DNA of 32,359 nucleotides from Lachnospiraceae bacterium (GTDB lineage Bacteria > Bacillota > Clostridia > Lachnospirales > Lachnospiraceae). The number at the start of each line of letters is the position of its first letter. The first letter of the stretch is position 1. Location: positions 1-32,359 of the forward strand of contig JAFLSW010000025.1 in NCBI GenBank assembly GCA_022510725.1. The letters run 5' to 3'. Both the position numbers and the translations under genes were made by a program. The notes beneath the pieces are model-generated. The model had not been told where the DNA came from. It saw only the letters and a program-made list of their open reading frames with translations, and searched no databases. This document shows positions 16,335 through 24,253 of this stretch, one piece after another.

Positions 16335-17780
16335 TTACCCGATCAGCCAGTCGTACATCTCCTGATACTGCTTTGCAGATACTTCCCAGGAGAAATCAGC
16401 CGCCATGGCTCTGTCGATCATCTTGTTCCACTCGCGCTTTTTCTGGTAGTAAATATATTTTGCATAGCGGATGGATGCAAGCATCTCATGAGCATTGTAA
16501 TTGCGGAAGCTGAAGCCTGTACCGGTGCTCTCGTATTCGTTGAACGGCTCTACCGTATCTTTTAAGCCGCCGGTTTCCCTGACGATAGGGATGGTGCCGT
16601 AACGAAGGGACATCAGCTGACTAAGTCCGCAAGGCTCAAACAGCGAAGGCATCAGGAATGCATCGCTGGCCGCATAGATCTTGTGGGACAATGCGTCAGA
16701 ATAATAAATATTAGCTGAAACCTTCTGATTGTATTTCCAGTCGAAATGCCGGAACATATTTTCATATCTCTCTTCACCTGTACCCAGCACGACGATCTGT
16801 ACATCTTCCTGACATAACTCATCCATAATATATGCAATCAGGTCGAAGCCTTTCTGGTCTGTCAGCCTGGACACAATACCGATCATAAACTTCTTGTCAT
16901 CCTGTTCCAGACCCAGCTCTGCCTGAAGTGCTCTCTTATTTTTGACTTTTTCCTTGCGGAAGTTAATTGCATTGTAGGGGTTGACAATATTCTTGTCGGT
17001 TTCGGGATTGAAATCTTCATAGTCAATGCCGTTAATGATACCCCTAAGTGCATTGGACCTGGCATTTAACAGTCCGTTTAATCCTTCCCCGTAGAAAGGT
17101 GTTTTGATCTCTTCCGCATATGTAGGCGAAACGGTGGTAACCGCATCCGCATATACGATACCGCCCTTTAACAGGTTGGCATCTTTGTAAGCCTCCAATT
17201 TGTCGGGTGTAAAGAAATAATCCGGCAGGCCGGTAATACTTTTTACCGTTTTCACATCCCATTTACCCTGAAACTTTAGGTTGTGGATGGTCATAACGGA
17301 TTTGATCCCTCTGAAAAATTCATTTCCCTGAAAACGTTCTTTTAGGTATACGGGAACCAGACCTGTCTGCCAGTCATGACAGTGGATCACATCCGGCCTG
17401 AATCCGATCAGGGGCAGCGTGGACAATGCCGCTTTGCTGAAAAATGAAAATTTGGTTATCTCATCGATCACATTGTCGCTGTATATCTTAAATCCTGTGA
17501 ACATGGATTCGTTATCAATAAAGTAATAGGTAATGCCGTCTACTTTGGCCTCTAACACACCCACATACTCGCTCTTCCAATTGAAGTCCATATAAAAATG
17601 GGTCCTGTACTTCATCTTATCCTTCAATTCCTGTTTGATACAGGAGTATTTCGGAATCATCACTCTTACATCAAAGTATTCCTGGTCAATGCACTTAGGC
17701 AGGGAGCCTACCACATCTGCCAAACCGCCGGTTTTGATAAAAGGAACCCCTTCCGATGCTACAAACAGTATATTTTTCAT
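16335..17780 (-). CDS. glgA: Glycogen (starch) synthase, ADP-glucose type
   Basis: 481-residue GT5 glycosyltransferase that extends alpha-1,4-glucan from ADP-glucose. GT-B fold is evident: N-terminal KTGGLADVVGSLPK holds the ADP-glucose-binding Lys-X-Gly-Gly; the C-terminal half has SRLTDQKGFDL and the conserved SLFEPCGLSQLMSLRYGTIP, then ETGGLKDTV. The ATG at 17780 follows GGAGGG and begins MKNILFVASEGVPF, the family start; the longer frame to 17831 crosses the promoter -10. It is the only glycogen gene here, placed directly downstream of the receiver-less Spo0A protein; glgB/C/D/P are not in the window. Confidence 0.95.
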   Translation of the reverse strand: MKNILFVASEGVPFIKTGGLADVVGSLPKCIDQEYFDVRVMIPKYSCIKQELKDKMKYRTHFYMDFNWKSEYVGVLEAKVDGITYYFIDNESMFTGFKIYSDNVIDEITKFSFFSKAALSTLPLIGFRPDVIHCHDWQTGLVPVYLKERFQGNEFFRGIKSVMTIHNLKFQGKWDVKTVKSITGLPDYFFTPDKLEAYKDANLLKGGIVYADAVTTVSPTYAEEIKTPFYGEGLNGLLNARSNALRGIINGIDYEDFNPETDKNIVNPYNAINFRKEKVKNKRALQAELGLEQDDKKFMIGIVSRLTDQKGFDLIAYIMDELCQEDVQIVVLGTGEERYENMFRHFDWKYNQKVSANIYYSDALSHKIYAASDAFLMPSLFEPCGLSQLMSLRYGTIPIVRETGGLKDTVEPFNEYESTGTGFSFRNYNAHEMLASIRYAKYIYYQKKREWNKMIDRAMAADFSWEVSAKQYQEMYDWLIG

Positions 17781-17829
17781 CCTATACCCTCCAACTAACC
17801 TTCTCCGGGCAGTGTATACCCGTATGCCC

Positions 17830-17835
17830 ATTATA
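17830..17835 (-). promoter_or_regulatory. -10 element of glgA
   Basis: TATAAT on the minus strand with an extended TGT in front; no good -35 at 16-18 bases, which suggests an extended -10 or activated promoter. Confidence 0.5.
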
Positions 17836-17861
17836 ACACGACATAGGTTAATTTGAAAGTC

Positions 17862-18383
17862 TTAATTTCTGTAAAGAAGTCTGATTTTGTCCGCGATCAA
17901 TGCAATGAATTCGGAATTGGTGGGTTTGCCTTTCCCCGTATTGATAGTATAGCCGAATAAGGCATCCAGGGTTTCCATCCTTCCTCTGCTCCAGGCCACC
18001 TCAATGGCATGTCTGATGGCCCGTTCCACACGACTCGGTGTCGTCTGGAATTTCTTGGCAATGGTCGGGTATAAAACCTTTGTAATGGAATTTAGCATAT
18101 CCATATCCTCCACCGACATCATAATGGCTTCTCTTAAGTATTGGTAGCCTTTGATATGAGCAGGAACACCCAGCTCGTGAATCATGTCGGTCACATCTTT
18201 TTCCAGATCTCTTTTAACAGTCTTATCTTCCACCTTGGGGGAAATCACCGTCACATCCTCTCCCTTTCCTGCCGAAGGAACAGAAATCATGATCTGAAAT
18301 TCCTTATTCTGACTTAATAAACTTTGAAGCATCTTATAAACGCCTTCTTCATCTTTCGTCGTGACAATATTGTGTTGTTCCAT
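17862..18383 (-). CDS. Stand-alone Spo0A C-terminal (DNA-binding) domain protein
   Basis: 173-residue protein whose last ~108 residues (66-173) match the Spo0A effector domain closely: [52 protein letters not shown] and [18 protein letters not shown]. The recognition helix ([18 protein letters not shown]) looks intact, so binding to 0A boxes (TTTGTCRAAA type) is expected. The receiver domain of true Spo0A (about 120 residues with the phospho-Asp) is absent; the first ~60 residues are a short unrelated segment. It is not a truncated gene by frameshift: the start has GGAGGG seven bases upstream, and the preceding DNA holds a promoter and another gene's terminator. The ATG at 18383 is chosen because the frame start at 18440 overlaps the -35. 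glgA lies 81 bases downstream. Function (phosphorylation-independent activator, repressor or competitor of Spo0A) is unknown. Confidence 0.88.
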   Translation of the reverse strand: MEQHNIVTTKDEEGVYKMLQSLLSQNKEFQIMISVPSAGKGEDVTVISPKVEDKTVKRDLEKDVTDMIHELGVPAHIKGYQYLREAIMMSVEDMDMLNSITKVLYPTIAKKFQTTPSRVERAIRHAIEVAWSRGRMETLDALFGYTINTGKGKPTNSEFIALIADKIRLLYRN

Positions 18384-18399
18384 GTCATTCCCTCCATTC

Positions 18400-18409
18400 T
18401 TTTGACATG
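18400..18409 (-). promoter_or_regulatory. 0A-box-like site at the transcription start of the Spo0A-domain gene
   Basis: Minus-strand CATGTCAAAA matches 8 of 10 positions of TTTGTCRAAA. It lies between the -10 and the ribosome site, over the expected transcription start, where a bound protein would repress. Such near matches are common by chance. Confidence 0.35.
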
Positions 18410-18410
18410 G

Positions 18411-18440
18411 ATTATAGCAAAAGGACTTTTTATGATTCAA
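18411..18440 (-). promoter_or_regulatory. Sigma-A promoter of the Spo0A-domain gene
   Basis: Minus strand: TTGAAT (18435-18440), 18-base spacer, perfect TATAAT (18411-18416). Confidence 0.65.
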
Positions 18441-18535
18441 GCCTTACTTATCGCATAAAATTTGCCCTTTCGATAATCTCTAACATGTTGTGCCGGATAG
18501 TTTGCACTTTGCTGTCACCTGCTTTGTTATTAGCA

Positions 18536-18570
18536 CAAAAAAAGAGGCTGTTTCCATGCCGGAACAGCCT
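18536..18570 (-). terminator. Terminator after the SCP2-like gene
   Basis: Minus-strand AGGCTGTTCC, short loop, GGAAACAGCCT, then TCTTTTTTT. Confidence 0.88.
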
Positions 18571-18593
18571 GCCTTTTTTCATAAAAATATGTA

Positions 18594-19124
18594 TTATTTT
18601 GTTTCTGCGGATTTTGCGGATGCATTTTTTGCAACGACTTTTTTTGCAGTTGCAACTGCTGCTTTCTTTTCCTCAGCAGAAGCCTTTTTTTCGGTCTTAG
18701 CTGTGGTTTTTACTGCAGCCTTTGTTGCCTTTGCAGTTTTTTTCGCTGCGGTTTTTGCGGTCTTTGCTGCCGCTTTTGCAGCTTTTTTTGCTTTCTTTTT
18801 GGCATTTTTCAGAAGATTGCCGAATTCTGCGGCCTTATCTAAATTGCCGTCTACCTTTAAGGAACCGGATAAGTATGCGCCTACCGCATCCTTCTTGCCG
18901 TCGATGATATCCTTGAATACTTCTGCATTTGCGGATAAAGCCGCATCCCTGTCAAAATATTCATAAGGCGCAACGGAAGCTGCCTCATCATTTAACTCGA
19001 TGTAGAATGCGCCTTCTCCCTCGCCCTGAATATTAATCTGTACCGCAAGATGTCCTTTATTGCTGCTTAAGTCTAATTCATCCATTTTGCTTTTGGTATA
19101 AGCTACGATTTCTTCATAGGTCAT
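18594..19124 (-). CDS. SCP2-like domain protein with Lys/Ala-rich histone-H1-like tail
   Basis: 176 residues in two parts. Residues 1-107 resemble the SCP2 sterol-carrier fold: QINIQGEGEGAFYIEL, then VFKDIIDGKKDAVGAYLSGSLKVDGNLDKAAEFGNLL, which follows the usual SCP2 ending (GDL-x-ahG-phi-hxG-D---hhhl). Residues 108-176 are almost only Lys, Ala and Thr in KKAAKAAAKTAKTAAKK style, like histone H1 tails or bacterial AlgP/HctB-type proteins. The tail is strongly basic and should bind nucleic acid or polyanions; this is inference. SCP2 domains bind lipids or polymer granule components in other bacteria. Excellent ribosome site AAGGAGG eight bases before the ATG; single-gene unit with its own terminator. 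A TATAAT lies at 19158-19163 without a clear -35. Confidence 0.7.
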   Translation of the reverse strand: MTYEEIVAYTKSKMDELDLSSNKGHLAVQINIQGEGEGAFYIELNDEAASVAPYEYFDRDAALSANAEVFKDIIDGKKDAVGAYLSGSLKVDGNLDKAAEFGNLLKNAKKKAKKAAKAAAKTAKTAAKKTAKATKAAVKTTAKTEKKASAEEKKAAVATAKKVVAKNASAKSAETK

Positions 19125-19157
19125 GTTGAGTTCCTCCTTTTTACCTTGCTCCTGTAC

Positions 19158-19163
19158 ATTATA
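19158..19163 (-). promoter_or_regulatory. Possible -10 element of the SCP2-like gene
   Basis: TATAAT on the minus strand, 34 bases before the start codon; -35 not recognisable. Confidence 0.35.
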
Positions 19164-19258
19164 ACTTTAACGCGATAAAAACTCCATATACCTTTTTAAC
19201 AAATTTTTAAACGGTTTTTCAAACTTTTCAATACAATTTATACACAAAAATATAAACT

Positions 19259-19399
19259 TTATTGTCCGCAATGGTAACTGCATTTTTTACAGTCACAGCC
19301 GCATTGTAATGACTTACCTGCTTTTTTGTCCCTGACCATGCTGCCGATAGCGGCACCTACTGCCAGGATCAGGATGGCCCCTACTACGATCGTTCCCAT
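19259..19399 (-). CDS. FeoB-associated Cys-rich membrane protein (46 residues)
   Basis: Small gene. It codes for a 46-residue protein: an N-terminal transmembrane helix (TIVVGAILILAVGAAIGSMV), a short basic loop (RDKKAGKS) and a Cys-rich tail with CGCDCKKC and a final YHCG. This is the plan of the FeoB-associated Cys-rich membrane protein family (PF12669), small companions of the ferrous iron transporter. No feoA or feoB is in this window. The ATG is preceded by AGGAAAGGCGG. A sigma-A promoter and a Fur-box-like site lie just upstream, which fits iron control. Confidence 0.8.
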   Translation of the reverse strand: MGTIVVGAILILAVGAAIGSMVRDKKAGKSLQCGCDCKKCSYHCGQ

Positions 19400-19423
19400 T
19401 TGCTTTCCGCCTTTCCTGCTAAA

Positions 19424-19438
19424 TGATAATGGTATTCA
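19424..19438. promoter_or_regulatory. Fur-box-like operator of the Cys-rich gene
   Basis: TGATAATGGTATTCA agrees with 11 of 14 fixed positions of the 7-1-7 Fur box TGATAATNATTATCA (left arm perfect). It starts a few bases past the predicted transcription start. Confidence 0.5.
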
Positions 19439-19449
19439 TTTACATATTC

Positions 19450-19478
19450 AGTATATGCTCATCAATCTTTTTTGTCAA
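19450..19478 (-). promoter_or_regulatory. Sigma-A promoter of the Cys-rich gene
   Basis: Minus strand: TTGACA (19473-19478), 17-base spacer, TATACT (19450-19455), beginning 8 bases past the MATE stop codon. Confidence 0.75.
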
Positions 19479-19485
19479 CAAAATT

Positions 19486-20829
19486 TTAACGGGTCACATC
19501 CCTTAACCATTTCCTCTGTCTGTATCTCCAGGTACAAAGGGGAATTTTAATAACCTCATCTCCCATGAGGATCATGTAAACGACCGTAATGGGAAATTTG
19601 AAAACAAAAGCTGCCAATGCGCCGATCAGAATGGAACCGCACCACATGCTGATCACATCCAATATCAATCCGAATTTGGTGTCTCCTCCGCCTCTTAAAA
19701 TTCCTACAATGATATTGGTATTATAGGTCTGACAGACTACAAAGTAACTCATGACAAACATCATCATGGATAGATAACCCTGAGCCTGTACCGTTAATTC
19801 CATCTGACTGATCAGGACAGGACGCAGCAAAAGCACGATGCCTGCTGCCACCAGGCTCACTTCTACAGCCAGTCTGATGAGCCACCCTGCATACACCTTT
19901 GCCGCCTTCATCTCCCCCTGACCGATGGTCTTACCGATGAGGATGGCAGCAACGGATGCAATACCAAAGCCCACCACCGTTACCAGCTGTCTTACTACCT
20001 GGGCAACACTGTTTGCCGCTACCACCGCTTTCCCCAGATGCCCCATGACAGCCGTATTCATGGAGGTGCCAAGTCCCCACATCAGCTCATTTAACACAAC
20101 CGGCATGGAAAAGATAAGAAAATCCTTAAACAGGGTTTTATCCGTATGTATGAAGTAATTCCATTTAAAATGAATGGGCAGCTTTTTGCTGCGGGCATAA
20201 AAACAAAGAAGCACCGCTTCCGCCACCCTGGCGCACAAGGTTCCGATGGCTGCACCTATGATCCCCAGTTTTGGAAAGGGACCCAGACCAAAGATCAAAA
20301 GGGCATTGATGGCCACATTGGTCACAAAGGAAAGCCCGTAGCAGACAGTGGCGATCATAATACGCTCCAGACTTTTTAGCACATTCAGATAGACCATGAC
20401 GATAGCCGTAAAGAAATAGGAAAAGCAGACGATCCTTAAATAGCGGATGCCTTCCTTTGCCACTGACTGTTCGGAAGTATAAATGCCCATTAAGACCTGG
20501 GGTATGAAAAATGCTGCCAGCATAAAAACAAGACTTACCAGCACTGCAATTTTTAAGGCAATGCCCAGGATGCGTTCAATGGCATCCATATCCTGCTTAC
20601 CCCAGTACTGTGCCGTCAGCACGGTAGCCCCTGATGTGATCCCAAAGAAGATCAGGGTCATGATGTAATTGATCTGTCCGCCCAAGGAAGCTGCGGACAA
20701 CACTGTTTCCGAAACCTTTCCAAGCATTAAAACATCCGCCGCCTGTATGCCCACATTGATCAGATTTTGCAGGGCAATGGGGATGACCATGGAAAGAACT
20801 AGTTTATAGAAATCTTTTTTGGATAACAT
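19486..20829 (-). CDS. MATE family multidrug/cation exporter
   Basis: 447 residues with about 12 hydrophobic segments in two homologous halves, the MATE size. Signature-like stretches: PIALQNLINVGIQAADVLMLGK in helix 1, and PVVLNELMWGLGTSMNTAVMG at the start of the second half, as well as GILRGGGDTKFGLI. Family members export cationic drugs, dyes or metabolites using Na+ or H+ gradients. AGGAG lies eight bases before the ATG; the gap to the nitroreductase gene is 26 bases, so they are likely co-transcribed. Substrate unknown. Confidence 0.9.
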   Translation of the reverse strand: MLSKKDFYKLVLSMVIPIALQNLINVGIQAADVLMLGKVSETVLSAASLGGQINYIMTLIFFGITSGATVLTAQYWGKQDMDAIERILGIALKIAVLVSLVFMLAAFFIPQVLMGIYTSEQSVAKEGIRYLRIVCFSYFFTAIVMVYLNVLKSLERIMIATVCYGLSFVTNVAINALLIFGLGPFPKLGIIGAAIGTLCARVAEAVLLCFYARSKKLPIHFKWNYFIHTDKTLFKDFLIFSMPVVLNELMWGLGTSMNTAVMGHLGKAVVAANSVAQVVRQLVTVVGFGIASVAAILIGKTIGQGEMKAAKVYAGWLIRLAVEVSLVAAGIVLLLRPVLISQMELTVQAQGYLSMMMFVMSYFVVCQTYNTNIIVGILRGGGDTKFGLILDVISMWCGSILIGALAAFVFKFPITVVYMILMGDEVIKIPLCTWRYRQRKWLRDVTR

Positions 20830-20855
20830 GGGTTTATCTCCTGTTGCGATGATAC

Positions 20856-21386
20856 CTATTTATTTTGAAAGCCATTAAACCATGCTCTTTTTTCAAAAGG
20901 CTGTTTAAAAACTTTTTTTAACTCCTCTTCTGCTTTGCCGACCGGCAGAAAGCATACCAACTCATACTCATCCGGTACACCTAATATCCGCGCCATCTGA
21001 TATCCGATTCTATCTTCATCCGTTATATGACCTTCGATCCAGCAGCTTTGATATCCCAATTCCACAATAGCAAGCAACATGTTCTCTATTGCTGCTGCAT
21101 AATCCTGGGTTGCAAAACACTTATCTCTATATGCAGCTATTCTTTTTGTCAATACACAGATCATAGCCGGAGCCGTATCGCCTATGGGCGGCTGAATCAC
21201 TTCATGCAACTTTTTTAAAATACTGCTATCATCAACAGCAATCAAATAGGTGGTCTGTTTATTGCATCCTGATGGTGCAGCTAATCCAGCTTCCATAATC
21301 GCCTGTAAATGTTCCTTTGGCACTTTATCGTCAGTATACTTTCCTCTATAACTTGTTCGTGCATTGATTGCTTCTAATGTATTCAT
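20856..21386 (-). CDS. Nitroreductase family protein (FMN-dependent)
   Basis: 176-residue flavoprotein of the nitroreductase family. LEAINARTSYRGKYTDDKVP and IMEAGLAAPSGCNKQ hold the FMN phosphate and ring contacts, and the C-terminal half has GYQSCWIEGHI and ILGVPDEYELVCFLPVGKA. It likely reduces quinones, nitroaromatics or other electrophiles with NAD(P)H. The ATG at 21386 follows GAGGAAG; the frame start at 21446 falls in the -35 and is rejected. Pairing with a MATE exporter suggests a detoxification or stress unit; that is inference. Confidence 0.88.
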   Translation of the reverse strand: MNTLEAINARTSYRGKYTDDKVPKEHLQAIMEAGLAAPSGCNKQTTYLIAVDDSSILKKLHEVIQPPIGDTAPAMICVLTKRIAAYRDKCFATQDYAAAIENMLLAIVELGYQSCWIEGHITDEDRIGYQMARILGVPDEYELVCFLPVGKAEEELKKVFKQPFEKRAWFNGFQNK

Positions 21387-21418
21387 ATTAATCACTTCCT
21401 CAAAAAACCAGTGAGTTA

Positions 21419-21446
21419 AGTATAACAATTGGAATTTGATTGTCAA
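21419..21446 (-). promoter_or_regulatory. Sigma-A promoter of the nitroreductase-MATE unit
   Basis: Minus strand: TTGACA (21441-21446), 16-base spacer, TATACT (21419-21424) with an extended TGT. Confidence 0.75.
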
Positions 21447-21470
21447 GCAGAATTAATTCGTGGTTCACAC

Positions 21471-21499
21471 AAAAAAAGAGGGCCTCTGCCCTCTTTTTT
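21471..21499. terminator. Terminator after enolase
   Basis: GAGGGC, 4-base loop, GCCCTC flanked by A-run and T-run, so it works on both strands. Ends the eno transcript on the minus strand. Confidence 0.9.
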
Positions 21500-21504
21500 C
21501 ATCT

Positions 21505-22908
21505 CTATCTCTTCTGGAATGGATTGCGATACTCTGCTACCTCCCCCAGTTCTTCCTCTATACGCAAAAGCTGGTTATATTTTGCTAACCGATCTGTCCG
21601 GCAGGGCGCTCCTGTTTTGATCTGTCCGGCGTTGGTGGCAACTGCCAGATCCGCAATAAAGGAATCCTCTGTCTCGCCGCTTCGATGGCTGATCACCGCC
21701 TTATAACCGTTCATGTTAGCCATCTCAATGGCTTCCATAGCCTCGCTGACCGTACCGATCTGGTTGACCTTTACTAAAATTGCATTTGCCACACCCAGCT
21801 TAATGCCTGCATCCAAGCGCTTGGTGTTGGTCACAAAGAGATCGTCTCCCACCAACTGAACCTTATCTCCTAACCTCTTGGTCATTTCCTTCCAGCCTTC
21901 CCAGTCATCCTCCGCCAGACCGTCCTCAATGGAAATGATGGGATACTTTCCGATCAACTCTTCATAGTAAGAGATCATTTCATTGGCGTCTCTGATAACC
22001 TCCTGGGTATTGGTCAGATTCTCCTGGGTGGTTCCCGCTTCATAGGCACCGTTTGGAACGGCATCTGCCGTGCCTTCCATATTTTTTCGACGGCGGCTTT
22101 CCGTTTCACCGGGAAAATGATACATGCCGTCGGTCTCATCATACAATTCACTGGATGCCACATCCAGCGCGATCTTAATATCCTCTCCGGGGGTGTAGCC
22201 TGCTGCCTGAATGGCTTCTACGATCAGAGAGAGTACCGCCTCTGCATCAGACAGATCGGGTGCAAAGCCGCCTTCGTCTCCGATGCCTGTGGATAAGCCT
22301 CTGTCTTTACAGATCTGCTTTAGATTGTGATACACTTCCACACAGATCCGTAAGCAGTCACCAAAGTCCTCCGCCTTTACAGGCATGATCATAAACTCCT
22401 GAAAGTCCACCGTATTGTCCGCATGCTTTCCGCCGTTTAAAATGTTCATCATAGGAACAGGGAGCAGGCTGCTGTGAACGCCGCCCAAATATTGATACAA
22501 AGGAATATGCAAAGCCTTGGCTCCTGCCCTTGCCACTGCCATGGAAACTGCCAGCATGGCATTGGCTCCCAGATTTCCCTTATTGTCCGTTCCGTCGGTC
22601 CGGATCAGCCTTCTGTCCACTTCGATCTGATTTAATGCGTTCATACCCATAATGGCATCCGAAATCTTTGTCTCAATATTGTGTACTGCATTCCGGACAC
22701 CCAGTCCCATGTATCTGGTCTCTCCGTCCCTAAGCTCTATGGCTTCAAACTGGCCTGTGCTGGCACCGCTGGGCACAGCTGCCCGGCCGCTGTAAAAATG
22801 TCCTGTCATGGTATCCGTTACGGTGATCTCCGCTTCCACCGTAGGGTTACCTCTGGAATCCAAAATCTCTCTTCCCTTGACCCCTGTGATCTTCATCATT
22901 GATTTCAT
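21505..22908 (-). CDS. eno: Enolase (phosphopyruvate hydratase), with internal insertion
   Basis: 467 residues. Enolase converts 2-phosphoglycerate to phosphoenolpyruvate in glycolysis. All active-site blocks are seen: [18 protein letters not shown] loop, [10 protein letters not shown] (Glu), [32 protein letters not shown] (Lys), SHRSGETED (His/Arg/Ser) and GQIKTGAP (Lys). The usual length is about 430; the excess is a hydrophilic stretch of some 33 residues after YHFPGE (about residues 269-301, DNA about 22006-22104) before the helix [10 protein letters not shown]. The reading frame is intact. The ATG at 22908 follows AAGGAGG at nine bases; ATGs at 22899 and 22896 are possible. Its own terminator follows; a small hairpin lies in the 115-base gap upstream. 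Confidence 0.95.
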   Translation of the reverse strand: MKSMMKITGVKGREILDSRGNPTVEAEITVTDTMTGHFYSGRAAVPSGASTGQFEAIELRDGETRYMGLGVRNAVHNIETKISDAIMGMNALNQIEVDRRLIRTDGTDNKGNLGANAMLAVSMAVARAGAKALHIPLYQYLGGVHSSLLPVPMMNILNGGKHADNTVDFQEFMIMPVKAEDFGDCLRICVEVYHNLKQICKDRGLSTGIGDEGGFAPDLSDAEAVLSLIVEAIQAAGYTPGEDIKIALDVASSELYDETDGMYHFPGETESRRRKNMEGTADAVPNGAYEAGTTQENLTNTQEVIRDANEMISYYEELIGKYPIISIEDGLAEDDWEGWKEMTKRLGDKVQLVGDDLFVTNTKRLDAGIKLGVANAILVKVNQIGTVSEAMEAIEMANMNGYKAVISHRSGETEDSFIADLAVATNAGQIKTGAPCRTDRLAKYNQLLRIEEELGEVAEYRNPFQKR

Positions 22909-22959
22909 AAAAAATGGACCTCCTTTTTTACAAAGGATGCCCATTTTATGGAAATTCAT

Positions 22960-22978
22960 GCAATCCGATTCAGATTGC
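22960..22978 (-). other. Small hairpin between ilvA and eno
   Basis: Minus-strand GCAATC, 7-base loop, GATTGC, without a T-run. A weak terminator or leader element; the gap otherwise shows a GATAAT but no clear promoter. Confidence 0.3.
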
Positions 22979-23023
22979 CATTTTCATTATCGTTTTCTGC
23001 TTTGATATCATGATCGCAGCTAT

Positions 23024-24253
23024 TTAAATATTCGTCCGAACCACCTTGGGTTTCAATCTGCCTTCCGTCAATGCATCGATGATCTGCTGCTTGTGCTCCG
23101 GTCCGAATGCTTCCATGGTGATGCGAAGCTCTACGGCAGCATTACGGTTGGTGGATACAAACTGGTTGTGCTCCAACTTAATGACATTGCCGTTTACATC
23201 TGCAATGATACCGGAAACCCGGTAAAGCTCACCCGGCTTATCAGGAAGCAGAACGGAAACGGTAAAGATCCTGTCTCTGAAGATCAGTCCCTGCTGTACC
23301 ACAGAGGACATGGTGATCACATCCATGTTGCCGCCGCTTAAGATGGATACGATCTTCTGGTTTTTGATAGGCAGATGCTTTAATGCAGCTACTGTCAAAA
23401 GCCCGGAATTTTCCACGATCATTTTGTGGTTTTCCACCATATCCAAAAAGGCAACCACCAGTTCTTCATCCTCTACGGTAATGATACTATCCAGATTTTT
23501 CTGAAGATAAGGGAAGATATTACTACCCGGTGTCTTGACTGCCGTACCGTCTGCAATGGTACTGACATTAGGAAGGGTCACTACCTTTCCTGCACGGATG
23601 GATTCCTGAAGGCAGTTTGCTCCTGCCGGCTCCACGCCGATGACCTTGATCTTGGGATTTAACATCTTAGCCAGAGTGGAAACACCGGTAGCCAATCCAC
23701 CGCCCCCTACGGGTACTAAGATATAATCCACCAAAGGCAGCTCTTTTACGATCTCCATGGCAATGCTGCCCTGACCTGTTGCCACTGCAAGATCGTCAAA
23801 AGGATGAATAAAGGTATAGCCATGCTCCTTTGCCAGCTCTAGGGCCTTGTCACATGCCTCATCATATACATTTCCATGAAGCACTACTTCCGCTCCGTAG
23901 CTTTTGGTACGATTGACCTTAATGAGGGGTGTGGTGGTAGGCATGACAATAATGGCTTTGGCGTTATAGCGCTTTGCCGCATATGCCACCCCCTGGGCAT
24001 GGTTGCCTGCGGAAGCGGTAATGATGCCTCTTTGCCGTTCTTCTTCCGTTAAGGTACTCATTTTATAATAAGCGCCTCTTACCTTGTAAGCACCGGTAAA
24101 CTGCATATTTTCCGGTTTCAGATAGATCTTGTTACCGGTCTGGTTGCTTAAGAATTCGCTGTATACCAGCTCCGTGGGAAGGGTAGCTTCCTTTACTCTT
24201 TCTGCCGCCTCTTCAAACCGTTCCAAAGTCAACATTTCACTGCTCATTTTCAT
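23024..24253 (-). CDS. ilvA: Threonine ammonia-lyase (threonine dehydratase, ACT-containing medium form)
   Basis: 409-residue PLP enzyme deaminating threonine to 2-oxobutyrate and ammonia, for isoleucine synthesis or threonine catabolism. Cofactor Lys in FTGAYKVRGAYYKM, Gly loop in LVPVGGGGLATG, and SAGNHAQGVAYAA are typical. Residues about 328-405 form a single ACT domain (FTVSVLLPDKPGELYRVSG), the layout of the medium-length form often annotated ilvA or tdcB; allosteric ligand is not deducible. Its ATG overlaps the ftsY stop by four bases; a second ATG two codons on (24247) sits at a better distance from AGAAGG. No branched-chain genes are nearby. Confidence 0.9.
   Translation of the reverse strand: MKMSSEMLTLERFEEAAERVKEATLPTELVYSEFLSNQTGNKIYLKPENMQFTGAYKVRGAYYKMSTLTEEERQRGIITASAGNHAQGVAYAAKRYNAKAIIVMPTTTPLIKVNRTKSYGAEVVLHGNVYDEACDKALELAKEHGYTFIHPFDDLAVATGQGSIAMEIVKELPLVDYILVPVGGGGLATGVSTLAKMLNPKIKVIGVEPAGANCLQESIRAGKVVTLPNVSTIADGTAVKTPGSNIFPYLQKNLDSIITVEDEELVVAFLDMVENHKMIVENSGLLTVAALKHLPIKNQKIVSILSGGNMDVITMSSVVQQGLIFRDRIFTVSVLLPDKPGELYRVSGIIADVNGNVIKLEHNQFVSTNRNAAVELRITMEAFGPEHKQQIIDALTEGRLKPKVVRTNI

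Noticed and set aside
19471-19480. 0A-box-like TTTGTCAACA (9/10) next to the MATE stop codon
   Set aside because: It is the reverse of a TTGACA -35 box of a good promoter, which explains the match.
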